The notes beneath the pieces were generated by a model, which was given only the letters and a program-made list of their open reading frames with translations, was not told the origin of the DNA and did no database searches. Of a stretch of 64,000 nt of DNA, positions 1 to 8,462 are shown one piece after another. The number at the start of each line of letters is the position of its first letter. Position 1 is the stretch's first letter. A program made the position numbers and the translations under genes. The stretch is from Novosphingobium sp. 32-60-15 (GTDB lineage: Bacteria > Pseudomonadota > Alphaproteobacteria > Sphingomonadales > Sphingomonadaceae), in assembly GCF_002280675.1 (NCBI RefSeq), contig NZ_NCEN01000010.1:62001-126000 (forward strand), in the 5' to 3' direction.

Positions 1-1
1 G

Positions 2-556
2 GGCAAGCTGTTTGCCATGTTGGGCGTCAGCCTTGTCGGCATTGCGGTGTGGGGCGCGGCCGGGGCCACGCTTGTCATGCTGGGCGGGCAGGGCATGCCT
101 GCGCTGGCGATACCGGCGGTCGGCTGGCCGCTGTTCCTGATGCTTGGCTTCCTCTATTTCGCCATGGCCTATCTGTTGCTGGGATCGCTGTTCCTGACGG
201 TCGGCGGCATGGCCAGCACTGTGCGTGAAGTGCAGACGCTGTCGATGCCGGTGTCGATGTTCCAGTTGATGGTGTTCTTCTTCTCCAGCTATGCGCTGAC
301 GGCGGCGGGTACATGGGTGGAATGGGTTTCGTGGATATTCCCGGTCAGTTCGCCATACGCGATGCTGGCCCGTGCGGCGCAATATCCGGAAGTGTGGCCG
401 CATATCCTGGCGCTGGCGTGGCAAGGGCTGTGGGTGCTCCTGATCGTGCGGGCAGGGGCGCAATTGTTCCGCCGCAGCGTGATGAAATCGGGGCCTTCAC
501 AGGGAAAAGGCGTCTTTGCGCGGCTGCTGCGGCGCGGAGCAGGCCAAACACGTTGA
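2..556 (+). CDS. ABC-2 type transporter permease, C-terminal part (5' truncated by window)
   Basis: The reading frame is already open at base 2 and stops with TGA at 554-556, so the N-terminal part lies outside the window. What remains is about 184 residues with four to five hydrophobic segments, including a Gly/Val/Ala-rich helix at the start and an FFFSSYALTAAG segment near the middle. It ends in a basic cytoplasmic tail. The pattern fits the permease half of an ABC-2 (NatB/drug or Na+ efflux-like) exporter in the inner membrane. The ATPase partner would be upstream. Substrate cannot be told from this fragment. Confidence 0.7.
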   Translation, partial: GKLFAMLGVSLVGIAVWGAAGATLVMLGGQGMPALAIPAVGWPLFLMLGFLYFAMAYLLLGSLFLTVGGMASTVREVQTLSMPVSMFQLMVFFFSSYALTAAGTWVEWVSWIFPVSSPYAMLARAAQYPEVWPHILALAWQGLWVLLIVRAGAQLFRRSVMKSGPSQGKGVFARLLRRGAGQTR

Positions 557-657
557 GAGCGTTGCGCAAGACCGAAGCCGGGCTTGAAAAATCGTGAAGT
601 AGTCTCACTTATGACAGGGGTCACGATAGGTTTGGCACAAGGCGGCTAGTCTTGGCC

Positions 658-720
658 GTGTCCTGCCGATAGGCTTCAGTCTTTGGGCCCTCTCACCCTT
701 CCAGCCTGTCGGCAGGACAC
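658..720 (+). promoter_or_regulatory. Long stem-loop in the msrB leader
   Basis: Bases 658-674 (gtgtcctgccgataggc) pair with 704-720 (gcctgtcggcaggacac) in a 17-bp stem broken only by one G-T pair, with a 29-nt loop. It ends 16 nt before the msrB start at 737. No T-run follows, so it is not a classical terminator. It may be an RNA element controlling msrB, or a DNA inverted repeat bound by a regulator. Confidence 0.6.
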
Positions 721-736
721 CAAGGTTATCGCCATC

Positions 737-1234
737 ATGCGCAGTTTGACCGATCTTCCCCGCCGCCGGTTCCTCGCGTTTCTGGGCGCAAGCGTAGCGA
801 TGCCGTTTGCCAGTGCATGCAGCGCAAAGCCTGTCGCCAAGGGCAAGTTCCCGATCCAGAAAACCGAAGCCGAATGGCGCCGGTTGCTGACGCCCGCCCA
901 ATATTACATCCTGCGCGAAGAAGGCACGGAACGCCCCGGGACATCGGCGCTGAACAAGGAAAAGCGCAAAGGCACTTTTGTCTGTGCAGCCGATGGCAGC
1001 GCGCTGTTTGCATCATCGACCAAGTTTGACAGCGGCACCGGCTGGCCCAGCTTCTGGAAGCCGCTGCCGCGCGCTGTCGGCACCAGCACGGATCGTTCGT
1101 TGGGCATGGCCCGCACCGAAGTGCATTGCGCGCAATGTGGCGGGCACCTTGGCCATGTGTTCAACGATGGACCGATGCCCACCGGCCTGCGCTATTGCAT
1201 CAATGGCGATGCGCTGAAATTCAAGCCCGCCTGA
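737..1234 (+). CDS. msrB: Peptide-methionine (R)-S-oxide reductase, Tat-exported
   Basis: This reduces methionine-R-sulfoxide in oxidised proteins. The 165-residue product starts at ATG 737, which puts a twin-arginine signal (RRRFLAFLG, residues 9-17) at the N terminus and a lipobox-like ASAC with Cys28; starts further upstream would bury it. The MsrB domain shows GTGWPSF at 100-106, [10 protein letters not shown] at 131-140 and the catalytic Cys154 in RYCING. Of the two CxxC zinc pairs usual in the family, the second (C131/C134) is intact but the first reads C83-A-A-D86, so zinc may be bound differently or lost. Export implies repair of envelope proteins. A strong stem-loop lies in the leader. 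Confidence 0.9.
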   Translation: MRSLTDLPRRRFLAFLGASVAMPFASACSAKPVAKGKFPIQKTEAEWRRLLTPAQYYILREEGTERPGTSALNKEKRKGTFVCAADGSALFASSTKFDSGTGWPSFWKPLPRAVGTSTDRSLGMARTEVHCAQCGGHLGHVFNDGPMPTGLRYCINGDALKFKPA

Positions 1235-1304
1235 GTTTTCGCAAGTACCGGTTTTTTGGGCGCAAAGCCATTGACGCATCTTCCTGATCTGCCATCGGCG
1301 TGCC

Positions 1305-2297
1305 GTGCGCCGATTTACCCTTATGATGCTGTTGTTTGTCCCGCTTTTGTGGGTGACTTTGGGCTGGCATAGGCTTCCGGCTGAAGATGGCCGCGTTCGC
1401 ATCACGTCTTTGACGGCAACGGTGCCCTTGGCAGACCGGACCGCGCTTGGCCCGTTTGTCTTGGAGCAATTGTGGCGGCTATCGTCGGGCAACAAGCGCT
1501 TCGGCGGCTATTCCGCGCTTGTCCCTTTGCCATCCGGGCAGTTCCTGGCGGTCAGTGACCGCAATGGCTGGTTCCGTTTTGTGCCTCCGCGTGCCGAAGG
1601 GACGGTGACGCTCCCGATGGGACGGATGCTGGTACATCGCCCGCGCAAGGATGATCGCGAGTATTTCGATACCGAGGCGGCGGTGCGTGATCCTGCGGAT
1701 GGTTCGCTATGGATCGGGCTGGAAGATGACTGGCACGTGGCGCGCATCGGCCGCAAGGGTGGCCCGGCGCGGTTCTATCCGGTCCCTGCCTTGCGTGACT
1801 GGCCCGAAAACGGCGGGGCAGAGGCCATGGCGCGGCTGAATGACGGGCGCTGGGTCATGCTGTGCGAAACATGCGGCGGCGGCCGCGGGGGGCTGCACCT
1901 TGGCTTGCTGTTTGCAGGGCGTCCGGGCTTTTCGGCGGTGCAGAAGTTCGGCATCATCCTGCCTGCGGGCTTTGATCCGGTTGATGCAGTGCCGCTGCCC
2001 GATGGCCGGTTGCTGATCCTGACGCGCAGTTTCGGCCTGTTTCCGCCGCACTTTTCCAACCGCATCGTGCTGGCCGATCTGGCAAGGCTGGACGTGAAGC
2101 GCCCGCTGGCAACGCAAGAGCTGGCCCGGATCGAAGGCAGCGCAGTCCGTGAGAATTACGAAGGTATGGCTGTGCGTCCAACCGCAGACTGGCAATTGGC
2201 GGTCTGGCTGATTTCCGATGCCAATGATCTGGCGCTTCAGGAAACCCGGTTGATGCAATTGCGGCTCGATCCCGCCAAGTTGCCCGCTGAAAAATAG
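1305..2297 (+). CDS. Esterase-like phytase-family exported protein
   Basis: The 330-residue product begins at GTG 1305 with a basic and hydrophobic signal or anchor (RRFTLMMLLFVPLLWVTLGW). The body has the blades and motifs of the 'esterase-like activity of phytase' family: a GGYSALVPL segment, VSDRNGWF, then a SLWIGLEDDWHVARI segment and NYEGMAVRP near the end. The family is a beta-propeller fold, and most members are uncharacterised periplasmic proteins. No phytase HAE or catalytic set is obvious, so enzymatic activity is not certain. It stands alone between msrB and rpmB. Confidence 0.75.
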   Translation: MRRFTLMMLLFVPLLWVTLGWHRLPAEDGRVRITSLTATVPLADRTALGPFVLEQLWRLSSGNKRFGGYSALVPLPSGQFLAVSDRNGWFRFVPPRAEGTVTLPMGRMLVHRPRKDDREYFDTEAAVRDPADGSLWIGLEDDWHVARIGRKGGPARFYPVPALRDWPENGGAEAMARLNDGRWVMLCETCGGGRGGLHLGLLFAGRPGFSAVQKFGIILPAGFDPVDAVPLPDGRLLILTRSFGLFPPHFSNRIVLADLARLDVKRPLATQELARIEGSAVRENYEGMAVRPTADWQLAVWLISDANDLALQETRLMQLRLDPAKLPAEK

Positions 2298-2377
2298 GCG
2301 GCTGTTCTCTCTGCAAGCGCACCCGTCGTAAACCGATTCTGGCCCCTGTTTAAAGGGAGTAGTTTGAGACTGCAGCC

Positions 2378-2468
2378 CGTCATGCTGAACTTGTTTCAGC
2401 ATCCATTTCTCCCCACGCACCGGCGGTTTGAATGGAGGGATGGACCCTGAAACAAGTTCAGGGTGACG
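2378..2468. repeat. Dispersed palindromic repeat, 28-bp inverted arms
   Basis: Arm 2378-2405 (cgtcatgctgaacttgtttc...) matches the reverse complement of 2441-2468 at all but four positions, with a 35-base spacer. The sequence family TGAACTTGTTTCAG...CTGAAACAAGTTCA resembles palindromic units that I recall scattered between genes in sphingomonads. It lies between the phytase-family gene and the rpmB terminator and may also fold as RNA. Confidence 0.65.
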
Positions 2469-2509
2469 AAAGAGGGTGACATATGCAAGCGGGATAAGCG
2501 CCACAGACC

Positions 2510-2545
2510 AAAAGCCCCTTTTCCGCGATGGGAAAGAGGGCTTTT
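2510..2545 (-). terminator. Rho-independent terminator of rpmB
   Basis: On the minus strand, arm 2545-2531 pairs with 2524-2510 in a 15-bp stem with one mismatch and a 6-base loop. The stem ends in a CTTTT run. It sits 30 bases after the rpmB stop. Confidence 0.7.
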
Positions 2546-2574
2546 GAAATTTGCGTCCCTTGCGGGAGAAGGTC

Positions 2575-2859
2575 TTAGGCGGCAGAAGCCTTGACCAGAT
2601 CGCGCTTCACCTTGAGGGCGCGCGAGCTGAGCTTCACGTCCGACTGCTTCAACAGCCAGTTATCAAGACCACCGTTGTGCTCAACCGAGCGCAGGCCGTG
2701 CGTCGAAACGCGGAACTTGAAGCTGCGATCCAGCTTCTCGCTCATCAGCGTGACGTTCTGCAGGTTGGGCAGGAACAGACGCTTGGTCTTGTTATTGGCG
2801 TGGCTTACGTTGTGACCGACTTGGCGGCCCTTACCGGTCAGTTCGCAGATACGCGACAT
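2575..2859 (-). CDS. rpmB: 50S ribosomal protein L28
   Basis: The 94-residue basic protein starts [20 protein letters not shown], the conserved L28 N terminus (C-x-x-T-G-K-x-P/R-x-x-G-x-N-V-S-H). It continues with [13 protein letters not shown] and a C-terminal [16 protein letters not shown] segment. It is a structural protein of the large ribosomal subunit. The length is as expected for alphaproteobacteria. It is transcribed away from tadA, and the 2860-2982 gap holds both promoters. A terminator follows at 2510-2545. Confidence 0.97.
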   Translation of the reverse strand: MSRICELTGKGRQVGHNVSHANNKTKRLFLPNLQNVTLMSEKLDRSFKFRVSTHGLRSVEHNGGLDNWLLKQSDVKLSSRALKVKRDLVKASAA

Positions 2860-2982
2860 GGCTAAAACTCACTTGTCTGGTCGATAACACTTATCGGGAA
2901 GGCGCGGCTCTTATCGATCCAACAGGCAAAGTCAAGGATTCGCACATTGCGAAATGCCACTTTGGCGATTAGCCCGATTGCG

Positions 2983-3438
2983 ATGACCCGCTGGCCTCTT
3001 CCCGATCCGATGCGCGCAGCGCTGGAACAAGCCGCCCTTGCGCGCGATGCGGGCGAAGTGCCGATAGGTGCCGTCGTGGTGCGGCAGGGGCAGATCATCG
3101 CCATGGCCCACAACCAGCCGCGCGCGCTGTGCGATCCCACCGCCCATGCCGAAGTGCTGGCGATTCGCGCTGCGGCCCGTGCTTTGGGGCAGGAACGGCT
3201 GGACGATTGCGATTTGTGGGTCAGCCTTGAACCGTGCGCGATGTGTGCAGGCGCGATTGTCCACGCCCGGATTGCGCGGGTCTATTATGCCGCGCCCGAT
3301 GCCAAAGGCGGTGCGGTGGAACATGGCAGCCGGGTGTTTGATCAACCAACCTGCCTGCACCGCCCCGAAGTCTATTCGGGCATGGGCGAGGCCGAGGCCG
3401 CAGACATGCTCCGCACGTTTTTTCGTGAACGGCGTTAG
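2983..3438 (+). CDS. tadA: tRNA(adenine-34) deaminase
   Basis: This zinc deaminase converts wobble adenosine to inosine in tRNA-Arg(ACG). The 151-residue product has the HAE motif (H55, E57) and PCAMCAGA (C85, C88), which supply the zinc ligands and catalytic glutamate, plus the substrate-site N44 in AHNQPR. I chose ATG 2983 because the only earlier in-frame start is a TTG at 2947 and family members begin close to this position. It overlaps the tail of the convergent RNase T2 gene by 4 bases. Confidence 0.93.
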   Translation: MTRWPLPDPMRAALEQAALARDAGEVPIGAVVVRQGQIIAMAHNQPRALCDPTAHAEVLAIRAAARALGQERLDDCDLWVSLEPCAMCAGAIVHARIARVYYAAPDAKGGAVEHGSRVFDQPTCLHRPEVYSGMGEAEAADMLRTFFRERR

Positions 3439-4133
3439 AAACTGCGCCAGATTTTCACCGGCACCGAATCGGGCGGGCCGTTGCCCGTGGGGCAGCGCAC
3501 CGGTTTCATGGCGCGCGAATGGCACACGTGGACTTCGCGCAGCCAGCCGCTGCGGTTCAGCAGCAGCTTGACCATGTCGGGCTTCAGGCGCGGATTGGCG
3601 ATGACCAGTGCCTGGCGCACCATTCCGGCATCAAGGCCCGGTTGCCGCGAAAGCCGCGCCATATCGGGGAACTGCATGGCCTGAAACAGGACGCGGCCCT
3701 GATCGAAATAGGCGGCAGGGTCTTTGGTCATGCACGATCCGTGCTTGGCCCATTCGTGCATGAGCAGATCGGCAGACGGCGTGGTGCACAAGTTGCGGCG
3801 CAGTGTGGCGGCATCAGGCGCGCGACGTACCGGGCACCACTGCGGGTAGGCCCCGCCTTTGCCATCGGGCCACAGTCCGTGCAGCACAAAGCCGAACCGC
3901 CCCATCGATCCTGAACATTGCGTGGCATGGGCAGGATCGGCCTTGCGCGTGCGGCAGAACTCGGGCGACCAGCTGAGCGCCAGCGTATAGCCGGTGGTCG
4001 GCACCACACGCGGCGGCGCGTCCGGTTCTGGCATGGCGGGCACAGAGACTTGTGGCGGCACCCGGCATTGCCAGCCCTGGCCAAGGGCCGGGGTGGCAGC
4101 GGCAAGGCACAGGGCCGTCAGGAGGCGTCGCAT
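3435..4133 (-). CDS. Ribonuclease T2 family protein, secreted
   Basis: The product of about 232 residues begins with a signal peptide (MRRLLTALCLAAATPALG). Both active-site segments are present: CAS I FVLHGLWP (82-89, His85) and CAS II HEWAKHGSC (126-134, with H126, E127, K130, H131). Several cysteines suggest disulfides. The enzyme should cleave RNA in the periplasm through a 2',3'-cyclic phosphate, probably for nutrient salvage. I used ATG 4133; a start at 4154 would add seven residues before the signal peptide and overlap the upstream gene. It probably forms an operon with the membrane protein upstream. Confidence 0.92.
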   Translation of the reverse strand: MRRLLTALCLAAATPALGQGWQCRVPPQVSVPAMPEPDAPPRVVPTTGYTLALSWSPEFCRTRKADPAHATQCSGSMGRFGFVLHGLWPDGKGGAYPQWCPVRRAPDAATLRRNLCTTPSADLLMHEWAKHGSCMTKDPAAYFDQGRVLFQAMQFPDMARLSRQPGLDAGMVRQALVIANPRLKPDMVKLLLNRSGWLREVHVCHSRAMKPVRCPTGNGPPDSVPVKIWRSF

Positions 4134-4137
4134 GGCG

Positions 4138-4539
4138 TCAGCTTGGCCTGTCACGCTTCAGCCAATCGTTCGAGGCTGGCAGGAACATCAGGATGGCGGC
4201 CGCTATCAACAGCAACACCGCAACCGTCGAGAACGCGGCAAACGGTACGCCGATCATGGCCGCAACCGAAGGAATGCCTGCAAGGCCAACAACATCCAGC
4301 GCAATCAACACAATCAAAAACCATCGCGCAAAGCCGAATTTGCCCCGGCTTATGGCCAGCCCCAAACCAATCAGCACCGCCGCATTCACAAACGGGCTGA
4401 TCAGAAGCGTTTGCGGGGCAAGGCCGGTGATCTTGGCCATCACCTCAATATGCAGCGAAATTGTGGCGATGCGAATGATCTGGCTGGCAATCAGCGCATA
4501 TTCGAACCAGCGCAGCGTGTCGGGTCGGTCAGGTTTCAT
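4138..4539 (-). CDS. Small four-helix membrane protein, unknown
   Basis: The protein has 133 residues and four hydrophobic segments (about residues 12-32, 43-63, 70-90 and 96-122) with a short basic C terminus (NDWLKRDRPS). I do not recognise the family. It ends 4 bases before the RNase T2 start and begins 14 bases after nadC ends, so nadC, this gene and the RNase are probably one leftward transcript. Function not assigned. Confidence 0.75.
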   Translation of the reverse strand: MKPDRPDTLRWFEYALIASQIIRIATISLHIEVMAKITGLAPQTLLISPFVNAAVLIGLGLAISRGKFGFARWFLIVLIALDVVGLAGIPSVAAMIGVPFAAFSTVAVLLLIAAAILMFLPASNDWLKRDRPS

Positions 4540-4552
4540 AGGAAGCAGACTG

Positions 4553-5431
4553 TCAGCCCAGCGGCGTGAAGTCGAGGCCGATGTCGGCGGCGGGCGCGCT
4601 TTGCGTCAACCGGCCGACCGAGACGTAATCGACACCCGATGCGGCAATGGCGCCGATGGTATCAAGGCGGACGCCGCCCGATGCCTCGCACGGCACGCGG
4701 CCTGCAACCAGCGCCACAGCCTCGCGCAGCATGTCTGGCCCCATGTTGTCGAGCAGCAGGCGGGTGGCGCCAGCGGCCAGGGCAGGTTCGATCTGATTGA
4801 TGTGGTCAACCTCGCAGATGACATCTTTGACGCCTGCTGACAGCGCACGGCGCACAGCTTCGGCCACGCCGCCCGCGACAAGGACGTGGTTGTCCTTGAT
4901 CATCGCGGCATCCCACAGGCCCATGCGGTGATTGCTGCCGCCACCGGTGCGCACCGCGTATTTCTCAAGGTGGCGCAGGCCAGGGATGGTCTTGCGGGTG
5001 TCGAGCAGGCGGGCCTTGGTAGTGCCCCCAAATGCATCAATCGCGTCGACATACTGGCGGGTCAGCGTGGCGACGCCCGAGAGGTGCTGCACGGTGTTCA
5101 GCGCGCTGCGCTCTGCCGTCAGCATCGCGCGGGCATTGCCTTCCAGCCGCATAAGGTCTGATCCGGCAGGAACGCGCGCGCCCTCCTCGACCAGAATTTC
5201 GATGGTCATCTCAGGATCAAGCGCGCGGAAGAACGCTGCGGCAATGGGTAGCCCGCAGACGGTAATCGCATCGCGGCTGTCCATCACGCCGGTAAAGCGC
5301 GCATCGGCGGGGATCACGCTTTCGCAAGTGACGTCATGCCCGCCACCGGGCAGGCCATTGCCCAGATCCTCGGCAAGCGTGGCGGCGACGAAGGCTTCCA
5401 GATCAAAGCCGGGAATGGAGAAACTGCTCAT
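4553..5431 (-). CDS. nadC: Nicotinate-nucleotide pyrophosphorylase (carboxylating)
   Basis: This quinolinate phosphoribosyltransferase converts quinolinate plus PRPP to nicotinate mononucleotide in NAD synthesis. The 292-residue product carries the family signatures LLDTRKTIPGLRHLEKYAV, RTGGGSNHRMGL, MIKDNHV and EASGGV. I chose ATG 5431 (MSSFSIPGFDLEAF) because the 19 extra residues from an upstream frame at 5488 run into the palindromic element at 5467-5504 and look non-coding. No nadA or nadB is adjacent. Confidence 0.95.
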   Translation of the reverse strand: MSSFSIPGFDLEAFVAATLAEDLGNGLPGGGHDVTCESVIPADARFTGVMDSRDAITVCGLPIAAAFFRALDPEMTIEILVEEGARVPAGSDLMRLEGNARAMLTAERSALNTVQHLSGVATLTRQYVDAIDAFGGTTKARLLDTRKTIPGLRHLEKYAVRTGGGSNHRMGLWDAAMIKDNHVLVAGGVAEAVRRALSAGVKDVICEVDHINQIEPALAAGATRLLLDNMGPDMLREAVALVAGRVPCEASGGVRLDTIGAIAASGVDYVSVGRLTQSAPAADIGLDFTPLG

Positions 5432-5466
5432 GTGCAGCCCAATACCACCCCCACCGTTCGTGTCGA

Positions 5467-5504
5467 GCGTAGTCGAGACACATTGCACAGTGTCTCGACT
5501 ACGC
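5467..5504. repeat. Palindromic element, 15-bp perfect arms
   Basis: gcgtagtcgagacac at 5467-5481 is the exact reverse complement of gtgtctcgactacgc at 5490-5504, with an 8-base loop. It lies between the response-regulator stop and nadC. The GTCTCGACTACGC core resembles an intergenic palindrome I associate with sphingomonad genomes. There is no T-run, so terminator activity is only possible. Confidence 0.7.
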
Positions 5505-5519
5505 CGTGTTAGCGCAGGG

Positions 5520-6317
5520 TCAGTGAACGAAGCGCGCCACCACGTCGCGGTAGGAGCGGCTGACCTTCACCTCGGCCCCTGATTCCAGCACGAGGAAACA
5601 TTCGCCGTTGGTGTGGGGGCGGACCTGGCGGACCTGATCGAGGTTGACGATTTTTGACCGGTGGACGCGCTGGAACACGCGGGGATCAAGGCGGCGTTCA
5701 AGGTCTTTCATCGTTTCGCGCAGGATCAGCGAATTGTCGCCGGTGTAAATGCACATGTAATCGCCCGCCGCCTCGATGCGTTCGATGGTGTCCACATCCA
5801 CGCGGAAAATCTGCCCGCGATCCTTGATGTTGATCAGCTTTTCAAAGCGTCCGGCGACAGGTTCGCCTTCGTCCTCGCTGTCGGGCATGGCGTCAGGAGC
5901 CACTTCGGCCAGAACGATTTTAAGCTTGTCCGCTTCTTCGCGGCCACGCTTTTCGGCAATGCGGGTGCGGGCGCGGTCAAGCGCGTCGGCCAACCGGTCC
6001 ACTTCCACAGGCTTGAGCAGGTAATCGACCGCATTTGCCTCAAACGCCTTGATAGCGTGTTCGGAATAGGCAGTGACGAAGACGAACAGTGGCGGATCGA
6101 TTTCCATCACGCCTTTGACCACGGAAAAACCATCGAATCCGGGCATCTGGATGTCACAGAACACAAGGTCCGGTTTTTCGGTCTTGATCTTGCGGATTGC
6201 CTCGCGCCCGTTCGAGCAGGTGTCGATCACTTCGACATCAGGGAAGGCTTCAAGCCGCAATTGCAGCCCCTGGATAGCCAGTTTTTCGTCGTCGACGAGG
6301 ATGGTTCGGATGGTCAT
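5520..6317 (-). CDS. LytTR-family response regulator
   Basis: The 265-residue protein has an N-terminal receiver domain (DD at 9-10, phospho-acceptor Asp55 in FCDIQMPG, then the switch Thr and conserved Lys in LLKPVEVDRL). A charged linker follows, then a C-terminal LytTR DNA-binding domain of the AlgR/LytR type (FQRVHRSKIVNLDQV, VKVSRSYRDVV). It should bind direct repeats as a dimer when phosphorylated. The cognate kinase is the next gene upstream on the same strand, 121 bases away. Target genes are not evident here. Confidence 0.92.
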   Translation of the reverse strand: MTIRTILVDDEKLAIQGLQLRLEAFPDVEVIDTCSNGREAIRKIKTEKPDLVFCDIQMPGFDGFSVVKGVMEIDPPLFVFVTAYSEHAIKAFEANAVDYLLKPVEVDRLADALDRARTRIAEKRGREEADKLKIVLAEVAPDAMPDSEDEGEPVAGRFEKLINIKDRGQIFRVDVDTIERIEAAGDYMCIYTGDNSLILRETMKDLERRLDPRVFQRVHRSKIVNLDQVRQVRPHTNGECFLVLESGAEVKVSRSYRDVVARFVH

Positions 6318-6438
6318 GCGGTTCCCTTATGGATCACGTTTTGCCCCCGTGAATGCTCCCCTGTTAAAGCGCGCCGGATTACAGCAAATCCGGCAGGCCA
6401 TATGACAGGACGATGGAAGTAGCGTTTGGTTCCCGTTA

Positions 6439-7584
6439 TCATGCAGGTGCCCCTGCTGCACGCCGCACCGGAATGGCGGCGGCTGCAGGTTCGCGCGCTT
6501 CGAACGGTAGTTCTAGCACGACCTGAAATCCGCCTTCGGGACGATTGGAAATATCAAAACGCTGATTCTCGCCGTAAGCCTGCGCCAGCCTATCCCGAAT
6601 GTTGGCAAGGCCAATACCGGTGGAATCACTGCTGGCTCCGAATACTGTTGAAGGGTCTGTGCCCGGTTGCAAGCCCGGTCCGGTATCAGACACGGTGACG
6701 CGCAGCATGGAGCCGACGAGTTGCGCCTCGATGGTGATTTCCGCGCCATATTCCAGCGGGCTGACCGCATATTTGATGGCGTTTTCAACCAGAGGCTGCA
6801 GCAAGAGTGAGGGCATCAGCGCATTGCGCACGGCGTCATCAACGCGAAATTCGGTGCGCAGCCGTTCTTCAAAGCGCATCAGTTCGATGTCGAGATAAAG
6901 CTTTAGCGTCTCGATTTCCTGCGCCACGGTAACGCGCGCGGTGGGCTCGTTAACCAGCGTGTAGCGCAAGAACGATGATAGCCGCGAAAGCATCGCGTTG
7001 GCAGGTTCGGTTTGCTTGAGCAGCACCAGAGTTGATATGGAATTGAGCGTGTTGAACAGGAAATGCGGGTTCAACTGATAGCGCAGCATGGCCAACTGGG
7101 CGCTGGTCGCTTGCGCCTCCAACCGCATCAATTGATCATTCTGCTCTTCCACCTGAAGGAAGAAGTTGATCGCGTAATAAAGCCCGGTCCACGAAATAAG
7201 CAGCGTGAGATCGAGGTAGAGCGCCCCGATGAACAATTGCGCAAAACTGACATCGCCACCTTGCAAGTAAAGACTGAACACCCATGAGTTGATGAAGGCA
7301 GACAAGCTCACTGCCAGCGACAGCACCAGCGCGGTTACTCCCCAAGTGAAAATGGGCCGCCTACCCATAACTGCACGGTAGATCACCGAAAGGATCAGCG
7401 AGATCGAAAATCCGGTGATCGTGGCGATGATCACAATGACAAGGAATGACCACGGCTGGGTATAGGCACTGGCGGATACCGCGCGCAGCAGCATTGCGCC
7501 GCCCCAGCCAAGGATCTGCAAGCGCCAGAAAGCGCGGTTCTTGTTGCCGAAGAAGGGCGTCGGTCTGAACGGCAATGCGGCCAT
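6439..7584 (-). CDS. LytS/YehU-type sensor histidine kinase
   Basis: The 381-residue protein has four to five N-terminal membrane helices (to about residue 145), a short coiled coil (EEQNDQLMRLEAQATSAQ) and a His_kinase domain with NPHFLFNTLNS (phospho-acceptor His174). The ATPase core shows an N-box (PLVENAIKYAV) and a G1-type DTGPGLQPG. No periplasmic sensing domain is seen, so the signal is likely sensed within or near the membrane. It should phosphorylate the LytTR regulator encoded just downstream. Confidence 0.9.
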   Translation of the reverse strand: MAALPFRPTPFFGNKNRAFWRLQILGWGGAMLLRAVSASAYTQPWSFLVIVIIATITGFSISLILSVIYRAVMGRRPIFTWGVTALVLSLAVSLSAFINSWVFSLYLQGGDVSFAQLFIGALYLDLTLLISWTGLYYAINFFLQVEEQNDQLMRLEAQATSAQLAMLRYQLNPHFLFNTLNSISTLVLLKQTEPANAMLSRLSSFLRYTLVNEPTARVTVAQEIETLKLYLDIELMRFEERLRTEFRVDDAVRNALMPSLLLQPLVENAIKYAVSPLEYGAEITIEAQLVGSMLRVTVSDTGPGLQPGTDPSTVFGASSDSTGIGLANIRDRLAQAYGENQRFDISNRPEGGFQVVLELPFEAREPAAAAIPVRRAAGAPA

Positions 7585-7653
7585 GAACGGATTGTAACGG
7601 TTAGATGGCAGGGAAGCTAGCCTTAGCCGGAGACATCGGACCAGAAACGCAGA

Positions 7654-8451
7654 TCATCCCTTGCGCGCCGTGTCGATGGCGGCCTGCAAGTCGGCTGCGG
7701 GGACTGCGCCGGAGATCATCCTGTCGCCAATCACCCATGCCGGTGTGCCGTTGACGCCCAATTGGCGGGCCACTTCCAGATTGCGCTTCAACTCGTCCTC
7801 CACACCGCTGCTGGCGCCAAAGCTGCGCGCGGTGGCAAGGTCCACTCCTGCGGCCGTTGCGGCGGCGGCGATACTTTCCTCGCTGGGGCGCGGGCCTTCG
7901 AACATCTGCTTGTGATAAGCGGCGTATTTGCCCTGTGCTGCGGCGGCCAGCGCCATGCGGGCGGCTGGCGCGCTTTCGGGGGCAATGATCGGCAATTCGC
8001 GGATGACCACGCGCAAATCAGGGTTCTTTGCGATCAGGCCTTCCAGCGTTTTCATGCTTTGGCGGCAATAAGTGCAGGCAAAATCGGTGAATTCCACCAG
8101 GGTGACTTTGCCGGCGGGATTGCCCAGCACCGCACCGGGGAAGGGCGTTTCCAGCGCGCCGCGCATGGGGGCGATCTGGGCGGCGGATTCACGCTGTTGC
8201 AGGCGTTCCATCGCTTGTGGCAGCACTTCGGGGTGTTCCAGAATATACTGGCGCACCAGCCCTTCGATGGCGGCGCGCTCTTTGCCGCTGATCCCGGCGC
8301 TGGCAAGCGAGGCTTCCAGTTGCGCATCGCTGCCTTCTGTGCCTGCTGAACGCTGGTTTTCAAACCACCATCCGGCACCAGCGCCACCTATGGCAAACAG
8401 CGCGGCGACAAGGACGAAAGCGCCAATGCGCCGGGGTTTGGTTTCAGTCAT
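7654..8451 (-). CDS. DsbA-family thiol:disulfide oxidoreductase (ScsC/Com1-like)
   Basis: The 265-residue protein is anchored by one N-terminal helix (residues 10-29). An alpha-helical ScsC-type N-terminal segment (about 44-90, RQYILEHPEVLPQAMERL) may serve in oligomerisation. The thioredoxin-fold catalytic domain has C126-T-Y-C129 and a cis-proline loop (NGTPAWVIG). It would oxidise or isomerise disulfides in the periplasm. It lies 11 bases after the M48 protease gene on the same strand, so the two are probably co-transcribed for envelope protein quality control. Confidence 0.9.
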   Translation of the reverse strand: MTETKPRRIGAFVLVAALFAIGGAGAGWWFENQRSAGTEGSDAQLEASLASAGISGKERAAIEGLVRQYILEHPEVLPQAMERLQQRESAAQIAPMRGALETPFPGAVLGNPAGKVTLVEFTDFACTYCRQSMKTLEGLIAKNPDLRVVIRELPIIAPESAPAARMALAAAAQGKYAAYHKQMFEGPRPSEESIAAAATAAGVDLATARSFGASSGVEDELKRNLEVARQLGVNGTPAWVIGDRMISGAVPAADLQAAIDTARKG

Positions 8452-8462
8452 TGCAGCAGGCC

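Noticed and set aside
2378..2468. Terminator for the phytase-family gene
   Set aside because: There is no T-run and the loop is 35 bases; the arms fit a dispersed palindromic element better.
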